Assembly (NCBI GenBank): GCA_017617635.1 | Contig: JAFZVW010000019.1 | Coordinates: 1-42,131, forward strand | Direction of reading: 5' to 3' | DNA length: 42,131 nt | From: Bacteroidaceae bacterium | GTDB lineage: Bacteria; Bacteroidota; Bacteroidia; Bacteroidales; Bacteroidaceae | Shown: positions 35,388 to 42,131 of the stretch, one piece after another | Layout: each line of letters starts with the position of its first letter | How positions within the stretch are numbered: position 1 is the first letter of the stretch | Position numbers and translations under genes: made by a program | The notes under the pieces: generated by a model | What the model was told of the DNA's origin: nothing | Seen by the model: the letters and a program-made list of their open reading frames with translations, nothing else | The model's database searches: none

Positions 35388-36698
35388 CTACTTTTGCCGG
35401 ATAAAGATATTTATCGGACAGCCGGTGAAGTTCCACCTTTCGCGAATCTTGTTCTCCAGGAAGCGGCGATAAGGCTCCTTGACGTACTGCGGAAGGTTTG
35501 CATAGAACACAAACGTCGGTACATGCACATCCGGAATCTGGCTGCAATACTTGATTTTGATATACTTACCCTTGATTGAAGGTGGCGGATAGGCCTCAAT
35601 CAACGGCAGCATCTCCTCGTTCAGCCGTCCCGTCGGCACACGGCGCGTACGGCACTCGTACACATCCTTGGCCGTCTCCAGCACCTTGAAGATACGCTGC
35701 TTGGTAATTGCCGAGCTGAATATGACGGGGAAGTCCGTAAACGGCGCCATACGCTCACGTATAGCCCCCTCGAAAGTCTTCTGTACTATCGTGGACTTGT
35801 CCTCGACCAGATCCCACTTGTTGACCACAACCACCAGTGACTTCCTGTTACGCTGTATCAGCTGGAAGATATTCATGTCCTGAGTCTCGATACCGCGCGT
35901 GGCATCAATCATCAGTATGCACACATCGCTGTTCTCGATAGCACGGATGCTGCGCATCACGCTGTAGAACTCCAGGTCCTCGCTCACCTTGCTCTTCTTG
36001 CGTATACCGGCAGTATCCACCAGATAGAAATCAAAGCCGAACTTGTCATACCTGGTATATATGCTGTCGCGAGTGGTACCCGCAATATCGGTAACGATAT
36101 GACGGTCCTCCCCGATAAAGGCATTTATCAGGCTGCTCTTGCCCGCATTCGGACGGCCCACTACGGCAAAACGCGGAATATTCTCTTCAGGCTGCTCCTG
36201 AGCATCCTTGGGCAAAGTTGCAACAATGGTATCAAGCAGATCACCCGTTCCGCTGCCCGTTGCAGCACTTATGCACACAGGATCCCCCAGGCCCAGGCCA
36301 TAGAACTCGGCAGCAAGCCATGTCTCGTTATTGTCCACCTTGTTGCATACCAGCAGCACAGGCTTCCTGGTACGGCGCAGAATACCCGCTACAGCCTCGT
36401 CCAGGTCGGTCGTTCCGTTCTGACCGTCCACCAGGAAAAGGATGACGTCAGCCTCGTCCACCGCCAGCTGAACCTGCTTGCGTATCTCCTCCTCGAACAC
36501 ATCGTCGCTGTTTACCACCCAGCCGCCGGTATCAATGACCGAAAACTCGCTGCCGCACCATTCGCACTTGCCGTACTGACGGTCACGCGTAGTACCTGCC
36601 TCGTCGCTGACAATTGCATGACGGGTTTGTGTAAGCCGGTTGAACAGCGTACTCTTGCCCACGTTGGGACGACCTGTAATTGCAACTATATTTGCCAT
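35388..36698 (-). CDS. der: Ribosome biogenesis GTPase Der (EngA)
   Basis: The 436-residue protein has two tandem GTPase domains, the hallmark of Der, which acts in 50S ribosome assembly. The first G1 is GRPNVGKS (9-16), with DTGGW and NKVD (119-122). The second G1 is GRPNAGKSS (181-189), with [11 protein letters not shown] and NKWD. A KH-like C-terminal domain follows ([21 protein letters not shown], then FVFYANLP). Length matches the family. It lies 40 nt downstream of era; a second essential ribosome-assembly GTPase next to era is a common Bacteroidetes arrangement. No internal promoter with TAnnTTTG is evident in the gap. Confidence 0.97.
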   Translation of the reverse strand: MANIVAITGRPNVGKSTLFNRLTQTRHAIVSDEAGTTRDRQYGKCEWCGSEFSVIDTGGWVVNSDDVFEEEIRKQVQLAVDEADVILFLVDGQNGTTDLDEAVAGILRRTRKPVLLVCNKVDNNETWLAAEFYGLGLGDPVCISAATGSGTGDLLDTIVATLPKDAQEQPEENIPRFAVVGRPNAGKSSLINAFIGEDRHIVTDIAGTTRDSIYTRYDKFGFDFYLVDTAGIRKKSKVSEDLEFYSVMRSIRAIENSDVCILMIDATRGIETQDMNIFQLIQRNRKSLVVVVNKWDLVEDKSTIVQKTFEGAIRERMAPFTDFPVIFSSAITKQRIFKVLETAKDVYECRTRRVPTGRLNEEMLPLIEAYPPPSIKGKYIKIKYCSQIPDVHVPTFVFYANLPQYVKEPYRRFLENKIRERWNFTGCPINIFIRQK

Positions 36699-36738
36699 AG
36701 TTTTTCCTCCTCGCTATCTACAATTTCACAACTGTTGT

Positions 36739-37620
36739 CTACTTCAAGTCATAGCCATAGGCCTTCATTGCCCTCTGGCTATGCCTCCAGTCCTTGTCCA
36801 CCTTGACGTATGTCTCCAGGAAGATACTCTTGCCGAAGAACTTCTCAAGGCTCTTGCGTGCCTCGGTAGACACCTTCTTGAGCGCCACGCCCTGATGGCC
36901 TATTATTATGCCCTTCTGGCTCTCACGCTCGACATATATCACTGCATTGATATGGATTGACCTGTCCGTCTCCCTGAACTGTTCGACAACCACCTCTACG
37001 CTGTACGGAATCTCCTTGTCGTAATACAGCAATATCTTCTCGCGGATAATCTCGGTAACAAAGAAACGTGCAGGCTTGTCCGTCCACTGGTCCTTGTCGA
37101 AGTAGGCAGGGCTCTCAGGCAGCAGCTCCTGTATACGCTTCAGCACCATGTCCACATTAAACTTATGCAAGGCGCTGATGGGAATTATCTCTGCCTTGGG
37201 CAGTACGGCATGCCATTCATCCACCTTTTTGGTCAGAACTTTTTGGTCCGAAAGGTCAATCTTGTTGATAAGTACCAGTACGGGGCAGTTCATGTGCTGC
37301 ACCTTCTCCAGGAAGTCGCTGTTCTTGTCAGGAGTCTCGACCATGTCAGTCACGTACAGCAGGACATCTGCATCCTGCAATGCACTTTCGCTGAACTGCA
37401 GCATCTGCTCCTGCAACTTGTAGTTAGGCTTCAATACACCCGGAGTGTCACTGAACACAATCTGCATCTCGGGCGTATTCACTATGCCCATAATGCGGTG
37501 ACGCGTCGTCTGGGCCTTGAACGTAGCTATACTGATACGCTCACCCACCAGAAGGTTCATCAGCGTACTCTTACCCACATTCGGGTTACCAACTATATTT
37601 ACAAAACCAGCCTTATGCAT
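36739..37620 (-). CDS. era: Ribosome-maturation GTPase Era
   Basis: The 293-residue GTPase binds 16S rRNA near its 3' end and aids 30S assembly. The G1 motif is GNPNVGKS (residues 11-18), with the DTPG element in FSDTPGVLKP and NKID further on. The KH domain near the C-terminus carries VIYVERESQKGIIIGHQG. A longer in-frame start at 37701 exists but lies inside fabH, so MHKAGFVNIVG at 37620 is the likely start. It overlaps the fabH stop by 8 nt (ATGCATAA), so translation is coupled. Confidence 0.96.
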   Translation of the reverse strand: MHKAGFVNIVGNPNVGKSTLMNLLVGERISIATFKAQTTRHRIMGIVNTPEMQIVFSDTPGVLKPNYKLQEQMLQFSESALQDADVLLYVTDMVETPDKNSDFLEKVQHMNCPVLVLINKIDLSDQKVLTKKVDEWHAVLPKAEIIPISALHKFNVDMVLKRIQELLPESPAYFDKDQWTDKPARFFVTEIIREKILLYYDKEIPYSVEVVVEQFRETDRSIHINAVIYVERESQKGIIIGHQGVALKKVSTEARKSLEKFFGKSIFLETYVKVDKDWRHSQRAMKAYGYDLK

Positions 37621-38695
37621 GACGCTTAGCGTACCACTCTTCTCTGGTAATTTCACCTTCCTTGTAAAACTCCGCAGGCTCCTTGGCAGCCTCGGCCGCA
37701 CCGTCGTAGCCCCATATCATGTAGCTTGCGCCCCATGTGAAACCGGCACCGAAGGCCGTGAACACCAGCTTGTCGCCCTTCCTGAGCCTCGGTTCGTATT
37801 CCCACAGGCACAATGGCAGCGTACCGCCGCTGGTATTGGCCATGTGGTCTATGTTAATCATTACATGGCTCTCGTCTATGCCTATACGGCTGGCAACCGA
37901 GCGCTCTATGTTGATATTTGCCTGATGCGGAACCACCCAGTCGATGTTATCCCTAGTCAAGCCATTACGGTCGCAAACAATCTTCACTGCACTGGACATA
38001 TCGAGCACCGCATGCTTGTACACGGCACGTCCCTCCTGATATACAGTATGCTCCATCCTGTCCACACTCTCGTGGCTCGGCATATTGGCACTGCCGCCGG
38101 CCTTCATACACAGGTTCTGCAGTCCCTTGCCGTCCACACGGTAATAGCCGTCTATCAGCCCAACCTCCTCGGTCGTCGCCTCCATAAGCACTGCTGCGGC
38201 ACCGTCGCCGAAAATCGGACACGAGTTGCGGTCCGTGTAGTTTGTCATACTGCTCATGTGGTCACCGCCCATCAGAATTATACGCTTGTAGCGTCCACTG
38301 CGGATGTATGCTGCTGCAAGCTCCATTCCATACAGGAAATTGGCACATGCAGCCTCCATGTCAAAGCCGAAGGCATTCCTGATGCCGCAGGCACCTATGA
38401 CAAGCGAGGCAGTGCTGGGGAAGTGGTAGTCAGGAGTCGTCGTTGCAGCGATGACCAGTTCTATCGAATCACGGTCCACGCCAGTCTTGCGGATCAGCTG
38501 CTCCACGGCACGGATCATCATATAGCTCGTACCCCTACCCTGCCCGGGTTTCAGTATGTGACGAGTCTTTACACCTATACGTTCCATGATCCAGGCGTCA
38601 CTTGTATCCACAATACGCGACATTTCATCGTTATCCAGGATATAATCGGGCACATAACCGCCCACGCCTGTAATCACTGCGTTAATCTGTTCCAT
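37613..38695 (-). CDS. fabH: 3-oxoacyl-ACP synthase III (FabH)
   Basis: The 360-residue condensing enzyme starts fatty acid synthesis from acyl-CoA and malonyl-ACP. The catalytic triad is Cys117 in DMEAACANFLYG, His257 in WVVPHQAN and Asn287 in MANTSGGTLP. The family start MEQINAVITGVGGYVP fits the ATG at 38695; a longer in-frame start at 38809 would run into the rpmF spacer and adds no family-like sequence. A C-terminal tail of about 30 residues beyond the usual end (EFYKEGEITREEWYAKRHA) is present. It lies between rpmF and era. plsX, often found next to rpmF in other phyla, is absent here. Confidence 0.95.
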   Translation of the reverse strand: MEQINAVITGVGGYVPDYILDNDEMSRIVDTSDAWIMERIGVKTRHILKPGQGRGTSYMMIRAVEQLIRKTGVDRDSIELVIAATTTPDYHFPSTASLVIGACGIRNAFGFDMEAACANFLYGMELAAAYIRSGRYKRIILMGGDHMSSMTNYTDRNSCPIFGDGAAAVLMEATTEEVGLIDGYYRVDGKGLQNLCMKAGGSANMPSHESVDRMEHTVYQEGRAVYKHAVLDMSSAVKIVCDRNGLTRDNIDWVVPHQANINIERSVASRIGIDESHVMINIDHMANTSGGTLPLCLWEYEPRLRKGDKLVFTAFGAGFTWGASYMIWGYDGAAEAAKEPAEFYKEGEITREEWYAKRHA

Positions 38696-38818
38696 ATACA
38701 TATACGCGCATACGCGCACGCTATACAACAATGCAGCCACAAGGGAATACCCTTGCGACTGTATTATACTTTGTCTTTCAGTCTTGAATTCAGGTCCGCC
38801 CGGACCCACAGACTATTA

Positions 38819-38998
38819 TCAAGCCTCCTTCTCGATGGCAAGCTTACCACGGTAGTAGCCGCATGCCGGGCAAACGGTGTGATATACATGGAACTCACCA
38901 CAGTTAGGACATACTGCCAATGCCGGAGCAACAGCCTTGTCATGAGTTCTGCGCTTGAGAGTACGAGTCTTGGACTGTCTTCTTTTTGGATGTGCCAT
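38819..38998 (-). CDS. rpmF: 50S ribosomal protein L32
   Basis: The 59-residue protein begins MAHPKRRQSKTRTLKRRTHD and carries the L32 zinc ribbon: Cys30 and Cys33 in VCPNCGEF, and Cys43 and Cys46 in VCPACGYYRG. All four cysteines are present, so this is the zinc-binding form. The gene is too short for common ORF cutoffs, but the motif is unmistakable. It follows the DUF177 gene by 24 nt and precedes fabH by about 120 nt. The spacer before fabH contains short hairpins (GGTCCG with CGGACC) but no TAnnTTTG box. Confidence 0.97.
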   Translation of the reverse strand: MAHPKRRQSKTRTLKRRTHDKAVAPALAVCPNCGEFHVYHTVCPACGYYRGKLAIEKEA

Positions 38999-39022
38999 AA
39001 TTCTATAAAACTTTTTAACTTT

Positions 39023-39523
39023 TTAACTTTCAACCTTTAACTTAGTAAGTGCGGCCCAACGAGGATCCGTGGCCCCGTCCCTGTCTTCGTCTCTGAGATG
39101 CCTAATCACACCCTCGTCACAGGCACCGTCGGGATGAACATGACGGATTGGTATTGCCAGTGCAGCAGCTTCGTACAGGTACCATGCAAGGTCCAACTCA
39201 CCCGAATTAGCGGCAAGCGTTACCACCTCGCCGTCGTCATTCGCCTCATCTCCCAGTTTCACACGCAAGCTTTCGCTCGCCTGTATCTCCTGGTCCATCA
39301 AGCCCAGACAGCGGTCGCACTCGACCTTGACCGTTCCTGCCAGTGTCATCTCCACGTCCCAGCAATCATTCTGGTGACTGACTATGCACACATCGGCATT
39401 TACATTGCCCTGCTTGATTTCCGCACCACCGACAGCGGAGAAGAAGGCATCCTCCAGCACCCACGAACGATGCGACACAGCACCCTCTGTCATGCTCTTG
39501 AGGTCAACCTTATAGCTGTCCAT
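39023..39523 (-). CDS. DUF177 (YceD-like) rRNA-accumulation protein
   Basis: The 166-residue protein belongs to DUF177/YceD, linked to 23S rRNA accumulation and almost always encoded next to rpmF. It shows the family's CxxC (CDRCLG, residues about 69-74) followed by an acidic stretch and LDLAWYLYEAAALAIPIRHVHPDG, then CDEG. Starts at 39574, 39532 and 39523 are in frame. The promoter -7 box lies at 39547-39540, so the first is excluded. I choose 39523 (MDSYKVDL) because 39532 would leave almost no leader. It is first in the DUF177-rpmF-fabH-era-der operon. Confidence 0.88.
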   Translation of the reverse strand: MDSYKVDLKSMTEGAVSHRSWVLEDAFFSAVGGAEIKQGNVNADVCIVSHQNDCWDVEMTLAGTVKVECDRCLGLMDQEIQASESLRVKLGDEANDDGEVVTLAANSGELDLAWYLYEAAALAIPIRHVHPDGACDEGVIRHLRDEDRDGATDPRWAALTKLKVES

Positions 39524-39539
39524 AGTTTCCATCGGCGTG

Positions 39540-39547
39540 CAAAGATA
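39540..39547 (-). promoter_or_regulatory. -7 promoter box of the DUF177-rpmF-fabH operon
   Basis: TATCTTTG on the minus strand fits TAnnTTTG. A TTG lies about 20 nt upstream as a partial -33 element. It excludes the longest DUF177 start (39574). Confidence 0.75.
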
Positions 39548-39639
39548 CGCTTTTTTCCAATAACAGCAAGGCATTTTCGGTATATTTTTCGCACAACGAT
39601 ATTTTTTTTAAGATTATCACACATTTGTGCAAAAAAATG

Positions 39640-39669
39640 TTGCAGACAATTGAAAACCCTATATATTTG
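39640..39669 (+). promoter_or_regulatory. Promoter of the outer-membrane barrel gene
   Basis: TATATTTG (39662-39669) is a perfect -7 box and TTG (39640-39642) lies 19 nt upstream. A leader of about 70 nt precedes the ATG at 39742. It lies downstream of a longer in-frame start at 39625, which is therefore rejected. Confidence 0.75.
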
Positions 39670-39741
39670 CGTCGGAAGTTAGTTATTAACATATTGTTTA
39701 ACAACAAAAGTTGCGCACGACACGTACAAGTGTATCGAGAC

Positions 39742-40260
39742 ATGAAAAAGGTATTGTTTATGATTATGGCAGTTGTATTCTGCCAGTCAGCAAGTGCTCA
39801 GAGTTTCTGGAAGACAGACGACTGTGATAACTTCAACCTGATTCAGGCTGGTTACATGAGTGAGAGTGGTTTTAATGGTGTATTTGCCGGCTACAAGTAT
39901 GGATTGAATATCACTGGCAAGAAATTACCTTTGTATCTGGAGCCAGGTGCAGAATTTCATTATGTTAGCTATCCAAACGGAAACGGTATTGGTTTGACCG
40001 TACCTGTTAATGTTTCTTACAAGTTCAAGACTGGCGATTTCAGCATTTCTCCTATCACAGGTCCTACATTTGGCTATTCACGTGCTTGGAACTCAGAAGT
40101 ATCTGGCGACGACTTCGTTTTCGGCTGGGAATTTGGTGGTCGCATTGCCTATAAGAGAATAACACTCAGCTATCGTTACAACAAAGTTATCACCAACAGC
40201 CTTCTACATGATGTAGTTGTATGGAACTACCACAAATTGGCTATCGGCTTCACGTTCTAA
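39742..40260 (+). CDS. Small outer-membrane beta-barrel protein
   Basis: The 172-residue protein has a signal peptide (FMIMAVVFCQSASAQ) and a run of amphipathic beta strands with aromatic ends (LIQAGYMSESGFNGVFAGYKYGL, FEFGGRIAYKRITLSYRYNK), ending in a terminal Phe (AIGFTF). These are signs of a small barrel in the outer membrane, about eight strands, like the outer-membrane beta-barrel families of Bacteroidetes. No ligand-binding or enzymatic motif is visible. It has its own promoter and a strong terminator. Codons are AT-richer than in the core genes upstream. Confidence 0.82.
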   Translation: MKKVLFMIMAVVFCQSASAQSFWKTDDCDNFNLIQAGYMSESGFNGVFAGYKYGLNITGKKLPLYLEPGAEFHYVSYPNGNGIGLTVPVNVSYKFKTGDFSISPITGPTFGYSRAWNSEVSGDDFVFGWEFGGRIAYKRITLSYRYNKVITNSLLHDVVVWNYHKLAIGFTF

Positions 40261-40292
40261 GGTCTGATTCTTAGTAAACAATTAACACACCT

Positions 40293-40326
40293 TCCCCGCT
40301 TGCTTCACGGCAGGCGGGGATTTTTC
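40293..40326 (+). terminator. Intrinsic terminator after the barrel gene
   Basis: TCCCCGC (40293-40299) pairs with GCGGGGA (40314-40320), followed by TTTTTC. The loop can extend the stem by a TGC/GCA pairing. Confidence 0.9.
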
Positions 40327-40337
40327 TTGCAATAATC

Positions 40338-40368
40338 TTGCAAAAAACAAAAATTCATCATATATTTG
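40338..40368 (+). promoter_or_regulatory. Promoter of the 306-residue protein gene
   Basis: TTG (40338-40340), 20 nt, then TATATTTG (40361-40368). The 11 bp repeat array starts 11 nt after the -7 box, so the repeats would be near the 5' end of the transcript. Confidence 0.75.
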
Positions 40369-40378
40369 CACACATCAT

Positions 40379-40422
40379 ATCTCCAATACATCTCCAATAT
40401 ATCTCCAATACATCTCCAATTA
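40379..40422 (+). repeat. Four-copy 11 bp direct repeat in the leader
   Basis: ATCTCCAATAC, ATCTCCAATAT, ATCTCCAATAC and ATCTCCAATTA lie in tandem at 40379, 40390, 40401 and 40412. The last copy opens into an inverted repeat, CCAATT with AATTGG around ATATG. Confidence 0.9.
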
Positions 40423-40474
40423 TATGAATTGGAATTATATCGGATTTAAATTGTAAATAAATATAAGCAGTATT

Positions 40475-41395
40475 ATGGCAGAAATGACCAAAGACATGTA
40501 CGGTGCTATCGGGAAGTTTGGCAACAGGACGTACTACCAGCGTGGAGGCAAGACCATTGCACGGACAATCACCACGCCCAGGAATCCCAAGACAGAAGCC
40601 CAGTCCATGCAACGTGTACTTCTCAAGGCAGTAATCAAGGCATACAGCATGCTGAAGGAAATCTGTGCCCATTCCTTCGAGGACTGTGACAACAGCTTCG
40701 ACTGTATGAACAAGTTCAAGAGGGTCAATCTGAAATACCTTTGCGAGCACGCGTCAACCCTGCTGGAATCAGGTCAGGGCCTGGACGGTTTCTATCAGTT
40801 CACTCCCCTTGAGATCGGGAAATGGACACCCTTTGCAGCCATCATATCCGAGGGACACCTGCCAGTGGTATCTGTAGGCATTGATGCCGCAGGGGGACAT
40901 AAGGCTTATGTTCACAGCCCGGGACGTACCTACGCCGACTTTGTAACGGAATGGGGCTTGCAGCGAGGTGACATGGTGACGTTCGTAACCGTGCAGAAAC
41001 GCGACGGGAAGTACTCGACCGAGGTTGCCCGTCTCGTACTCAATCCCAGCAATGCTGACGACTCGGGCGCTCCCATGAGCACGGATATTGTCAACAGCAA
41101 TGGCGAGTTCCCATGCCATGACAGGATGGATCAGCTGAATTTCTCAACCTTTGAGTTCGACACCGACCATTTCAACTTCGTTCTGGGCCGTGGTGGCGAC
41201 GTGGTGGCAGCAGGCATCATCGTCAGCCGCGAGACAACAAACGGCAACTGGCTGCGCAGCAACTGCCAGCTGGTGCTAAACGAGCCTGGATTCGGCAGTG
41301 ACCTGTGCAGTCTGGCAAAGGCTGTCGAATACAGCTACAAAAAAACGAAAATAGACCTGGAGTCGGAGCTATATCTGAACAACGCCGACGAGTAA
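40475..41395 (+). CDS. Protein of unknown function, DUF6266-like N-terminus
   Basis: The 306-residue protein has no signal peptide or membrane helix. The N-terminus (MYGAIGKFGNRTYYQRGGKT, then RNPKTEAQSMQRVLLKAV) resembles the start of DUF6266-type proteins (GxxGKxGN, then a basic strand and PxTxxQ). The rest shows beta strands (LPVVSVGIDAAGG, MVTFVTVQKRDGKY, VVAAGIIVSRETTNG) like paired beta-sandwich domains. I cannot name a function; the family is reported from Bacteroidetes and sometimes suspected of phage or conjugative origin, which is not shown here. It sits alone between two terminators, behind its own promoter and an 11 bp repeat array in the leader. The GC content is like that of core genes. 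Confidence 0.7.
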   Translation: MAEMTKDMYGAIGKFGNRTYYQRGGKTIARTITTPRNPKTEAQSMQRVLLKAVIKAYSMLKEICAHSFEDCDNSFDCMNKFKRVNLKYLCEHASTLLESGQGLDGFYQFTPLEIGKWTPFAAIISEGHLPVVSVGIDAAGGHKAYVHSPGRTYADFVTEWGLQRGDMVTFVTVQKRDGKYSTEVARLVLNPSNADDSGAPMSTDIVNSNGEFPCHDRMDQLNFSTFEFDTDHFNFVLGRGGDVVAAGIIVSRETTNGNWLRSNCQLVLNEPGFGSDLCSLAKAVEYSYKKTKIDLESELYLNNADE

Positions 41396-41449
41396 TGAAA
41401 GATGGTGCGTTAGAAAAAATGTCGGTATACTTATTTTTTTGCAATTTTC

Positions 41450-41480
41450 TTGCTCATTTATTAAAAATAATATAAATTTG
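41450..41480 (+). promoter_or_regulatory. Promoter of the TRL-family lipoprotein gene
   Basis: TAAATTTG (41473-41480) is a perfect -7 box, with TTG (41450-41452) 20 nt upstream. The leader to the ATG is about 105 nt and AT-rich; no riboswitch-like fold was recognised in it. Confidence 0.65.
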
Positions 41481-41592
41481 GGCTGGCAAACATTTGAAAA
41501 TGTTAACAAACATATATTAATAACGAGGGTTGTATCCTGACCCAAACTACTAACCAAGTGCTAAAGGATACTTAGTACAAAAACTAATTATT

Positions 41593-41874
41593 ATGAAAAA
41601 GACGTTTTTCGCAGCTTTGGTATGTGTTGCAATGTGTACAATGTTTACAAGCTGCACAACAACAAGACCTATTTCCGTAACATCAAATCCTGTAGGTAAC
41701 AAGTGCGGTGAAGCTTCAACAATACGTATTCTGAACATTTTCGGTGGTTCAGACAATATCGGTATCAATGCTGCTGCAAAGAACGGTGGTATTACCAAGA
41801 TTTCCCATGTAGACTTCGTTCAGCGCAACTATGGAGTTTATGTTAAGACCACAACTCGCGTTTATGGCGAATAA
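41593..41874 (+). CDS. TRL-family lipoprotein
   Basis: The 93-residue protein has a lipoprotein signal with lipobox MFTSC (Cys21), so it is membrane-anchored. The mature part matches the TRL pattern (first noted beside tRNA loci): PISVTSNPVGNKCGEAS, then a short strand, INAAAKNGGITKISHVDF and a final YVKTTTRVYG. These proteins are small and common in Bacteroidetes; the function is not established. It has its own promoter and is followed by a strong terminator, so it forms a single-gene unit. The codons are AT-rich, as with the barrel gene at 39742. Confidence 0.85.
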   Translation: MKKTFFAALVCVAMCTMFTSCTTTRPISVTSNPVGNKCGEASTIRILNIFGGSDNIGINAAAKNGGITKISHVDFVQRNYGVYVKTTTRVYGE

Positions 41875-41895
41875 TAAATACTGAACCAAACAGAC

Positions 41896-41940
41896 AACAA
41901 TGAATTGTATGGCGTTCAAACCATACAATTCATTGTTTTT
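41896..41940 (+). terminator. Intrinsic terminator after the TRL gene
   Basis: ACAATGAATTGTATGG (41897-41912) pairs perfectly with CCATACAATTCATTGT (41921-41936) around an 8 nt loop. An extra A-T pair and a T tract follow. The 17 bp stem is the longest in the window. Confidence 0.93.
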
Positions 41941-41962
41941 ACACACAAAACAAAATATCCGA

Positions 41963-42131
41963 ATGATTAGACGCATTTTCTTTCTGCTATGTATATCATT
42001 TTCGCTAACATGTTTTGCGCAATCCATAGAAAAAAGATATAGCAGCTATATTAGCGAAAAAGGAACCATAAACTTTTTCAGACCCAAGAAACTTAAAAAC
42101 AACAAAAACTTGGGGGAGTTCCTATTCGATA
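41963..42131 (+). CDS. Start of an exported protein (partial, runs off right edge)
   Basis: An ATG at 41963 opens a frame to the end of the window, 56 residues. It begins with a signal peptide (RRIFFLLCISFSLTCFA before QSIEK) and a polar mature start (KRYSSYISEKGTINFFRPKK). The product is exported, but no family can be named from this much. The ATG lies 23 nt past the TRL terminator. No TAnnTTTG box is visible in the short gap. Confidence 0.7.
   Translation, partial: MIRRIFFLLCISFSLTCFAQSIEKRYSSYISEKGTINFFRPKKLKNNKNLGEFLFD

Noticed and set aside
37517-39040. Long plus-strand open frame opposite era, fabH and rpmF (about 500 codons)
   Set aside because: It spans three well-supported minus-strand genes and has no recognisable protein character. 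Similar mirror frames lie opposite asnS (33650-34855) and the OstA-like gene (24988-26292).

Overview
The window is a chromosomal segment of a Bacteroidales bacterium, most likely a Prevotella-like member of the Prevotellaceae. Three things point there. Many start codons lack a Shine-Dalgarno sequence. Many genes are preceded by the Bacteroidales primary-sigma promoter (-33 TTTG, about 19-21 nt, -7 TAnnTTTG). Gene neighbourhoods such as tig-clpP-clpX-recQ, guaB-PPIase-PPIase-OstA-mutL and DUF177-rpmF-fabH-era-der are familiar from that order. The species cannot be named from the sequence alone.

Layout. Positions 1-6282 (minus strand) hold an HD-domain nuclease-like gene, a large secreted GH2 beta-galactosidase with an N-terminal lectin-like region, and the start of a secreted surface protein that runs off the left edge. 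Positions 6375-8395 hold groES-groEL. Positions 8493-11754 hold gluQ, then lptB divergent from mlaE-mlaF, so two outer-membrane lipid transport systems share one promoter region. Positions 11786-18772 hold the proteostasis run tig-clpP-clpX, then recQ and an unrecognised exported protein.

Positions 18773-20285 are the one clearly accessory stretch. It has no intact long gene. It holds several 5' gene stubs: starts of two different AAA/DUF4143-type ATPases, a possible S24-peptidase start and a 26-codon ORF, some with recognisable promoters. It also holds a dense set of short direct repeats with 7, 10 and 11 bp periods, an AT-rich hairpin, and (AGTA)n tracts in both orientations. It sits inside an otherwise conserved housekeeping cluster and looks like a decayed integration hot spot.

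Positions 20286-28364 form an envelope-biogenesis and repair run: guaB, two periplasmic parvulin chaperones, an OstA/LptA-like protein, a small membrane protein and mutL. Positions 28532-34963 hold an OmpA-family porin, trpS, tRNA-Val(UAC), purB, an rluB-type pseudouridine synthase and asnS. Positions 34973-39523 (minus strand) hold a DUF177 gene, rpmF, fabH, era, der and a lipoprotein. From 39742 to the right edge lie small, separately promoted accessory genes: an outer-membrane barrel protein, a 306-residue protein behind a four-copy 11 bp repeat leader, a TRL-family lipoprotein and the start of another exported protein.

Most of the window is ordinary core genome. The parts most worth a second look are the 18.8-20.3 kb remnant region with its helically phased repeats, the 11 bp leader array at 40.38 kb, and the unusual groESL promoter region. 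No claim here rests on a database search.
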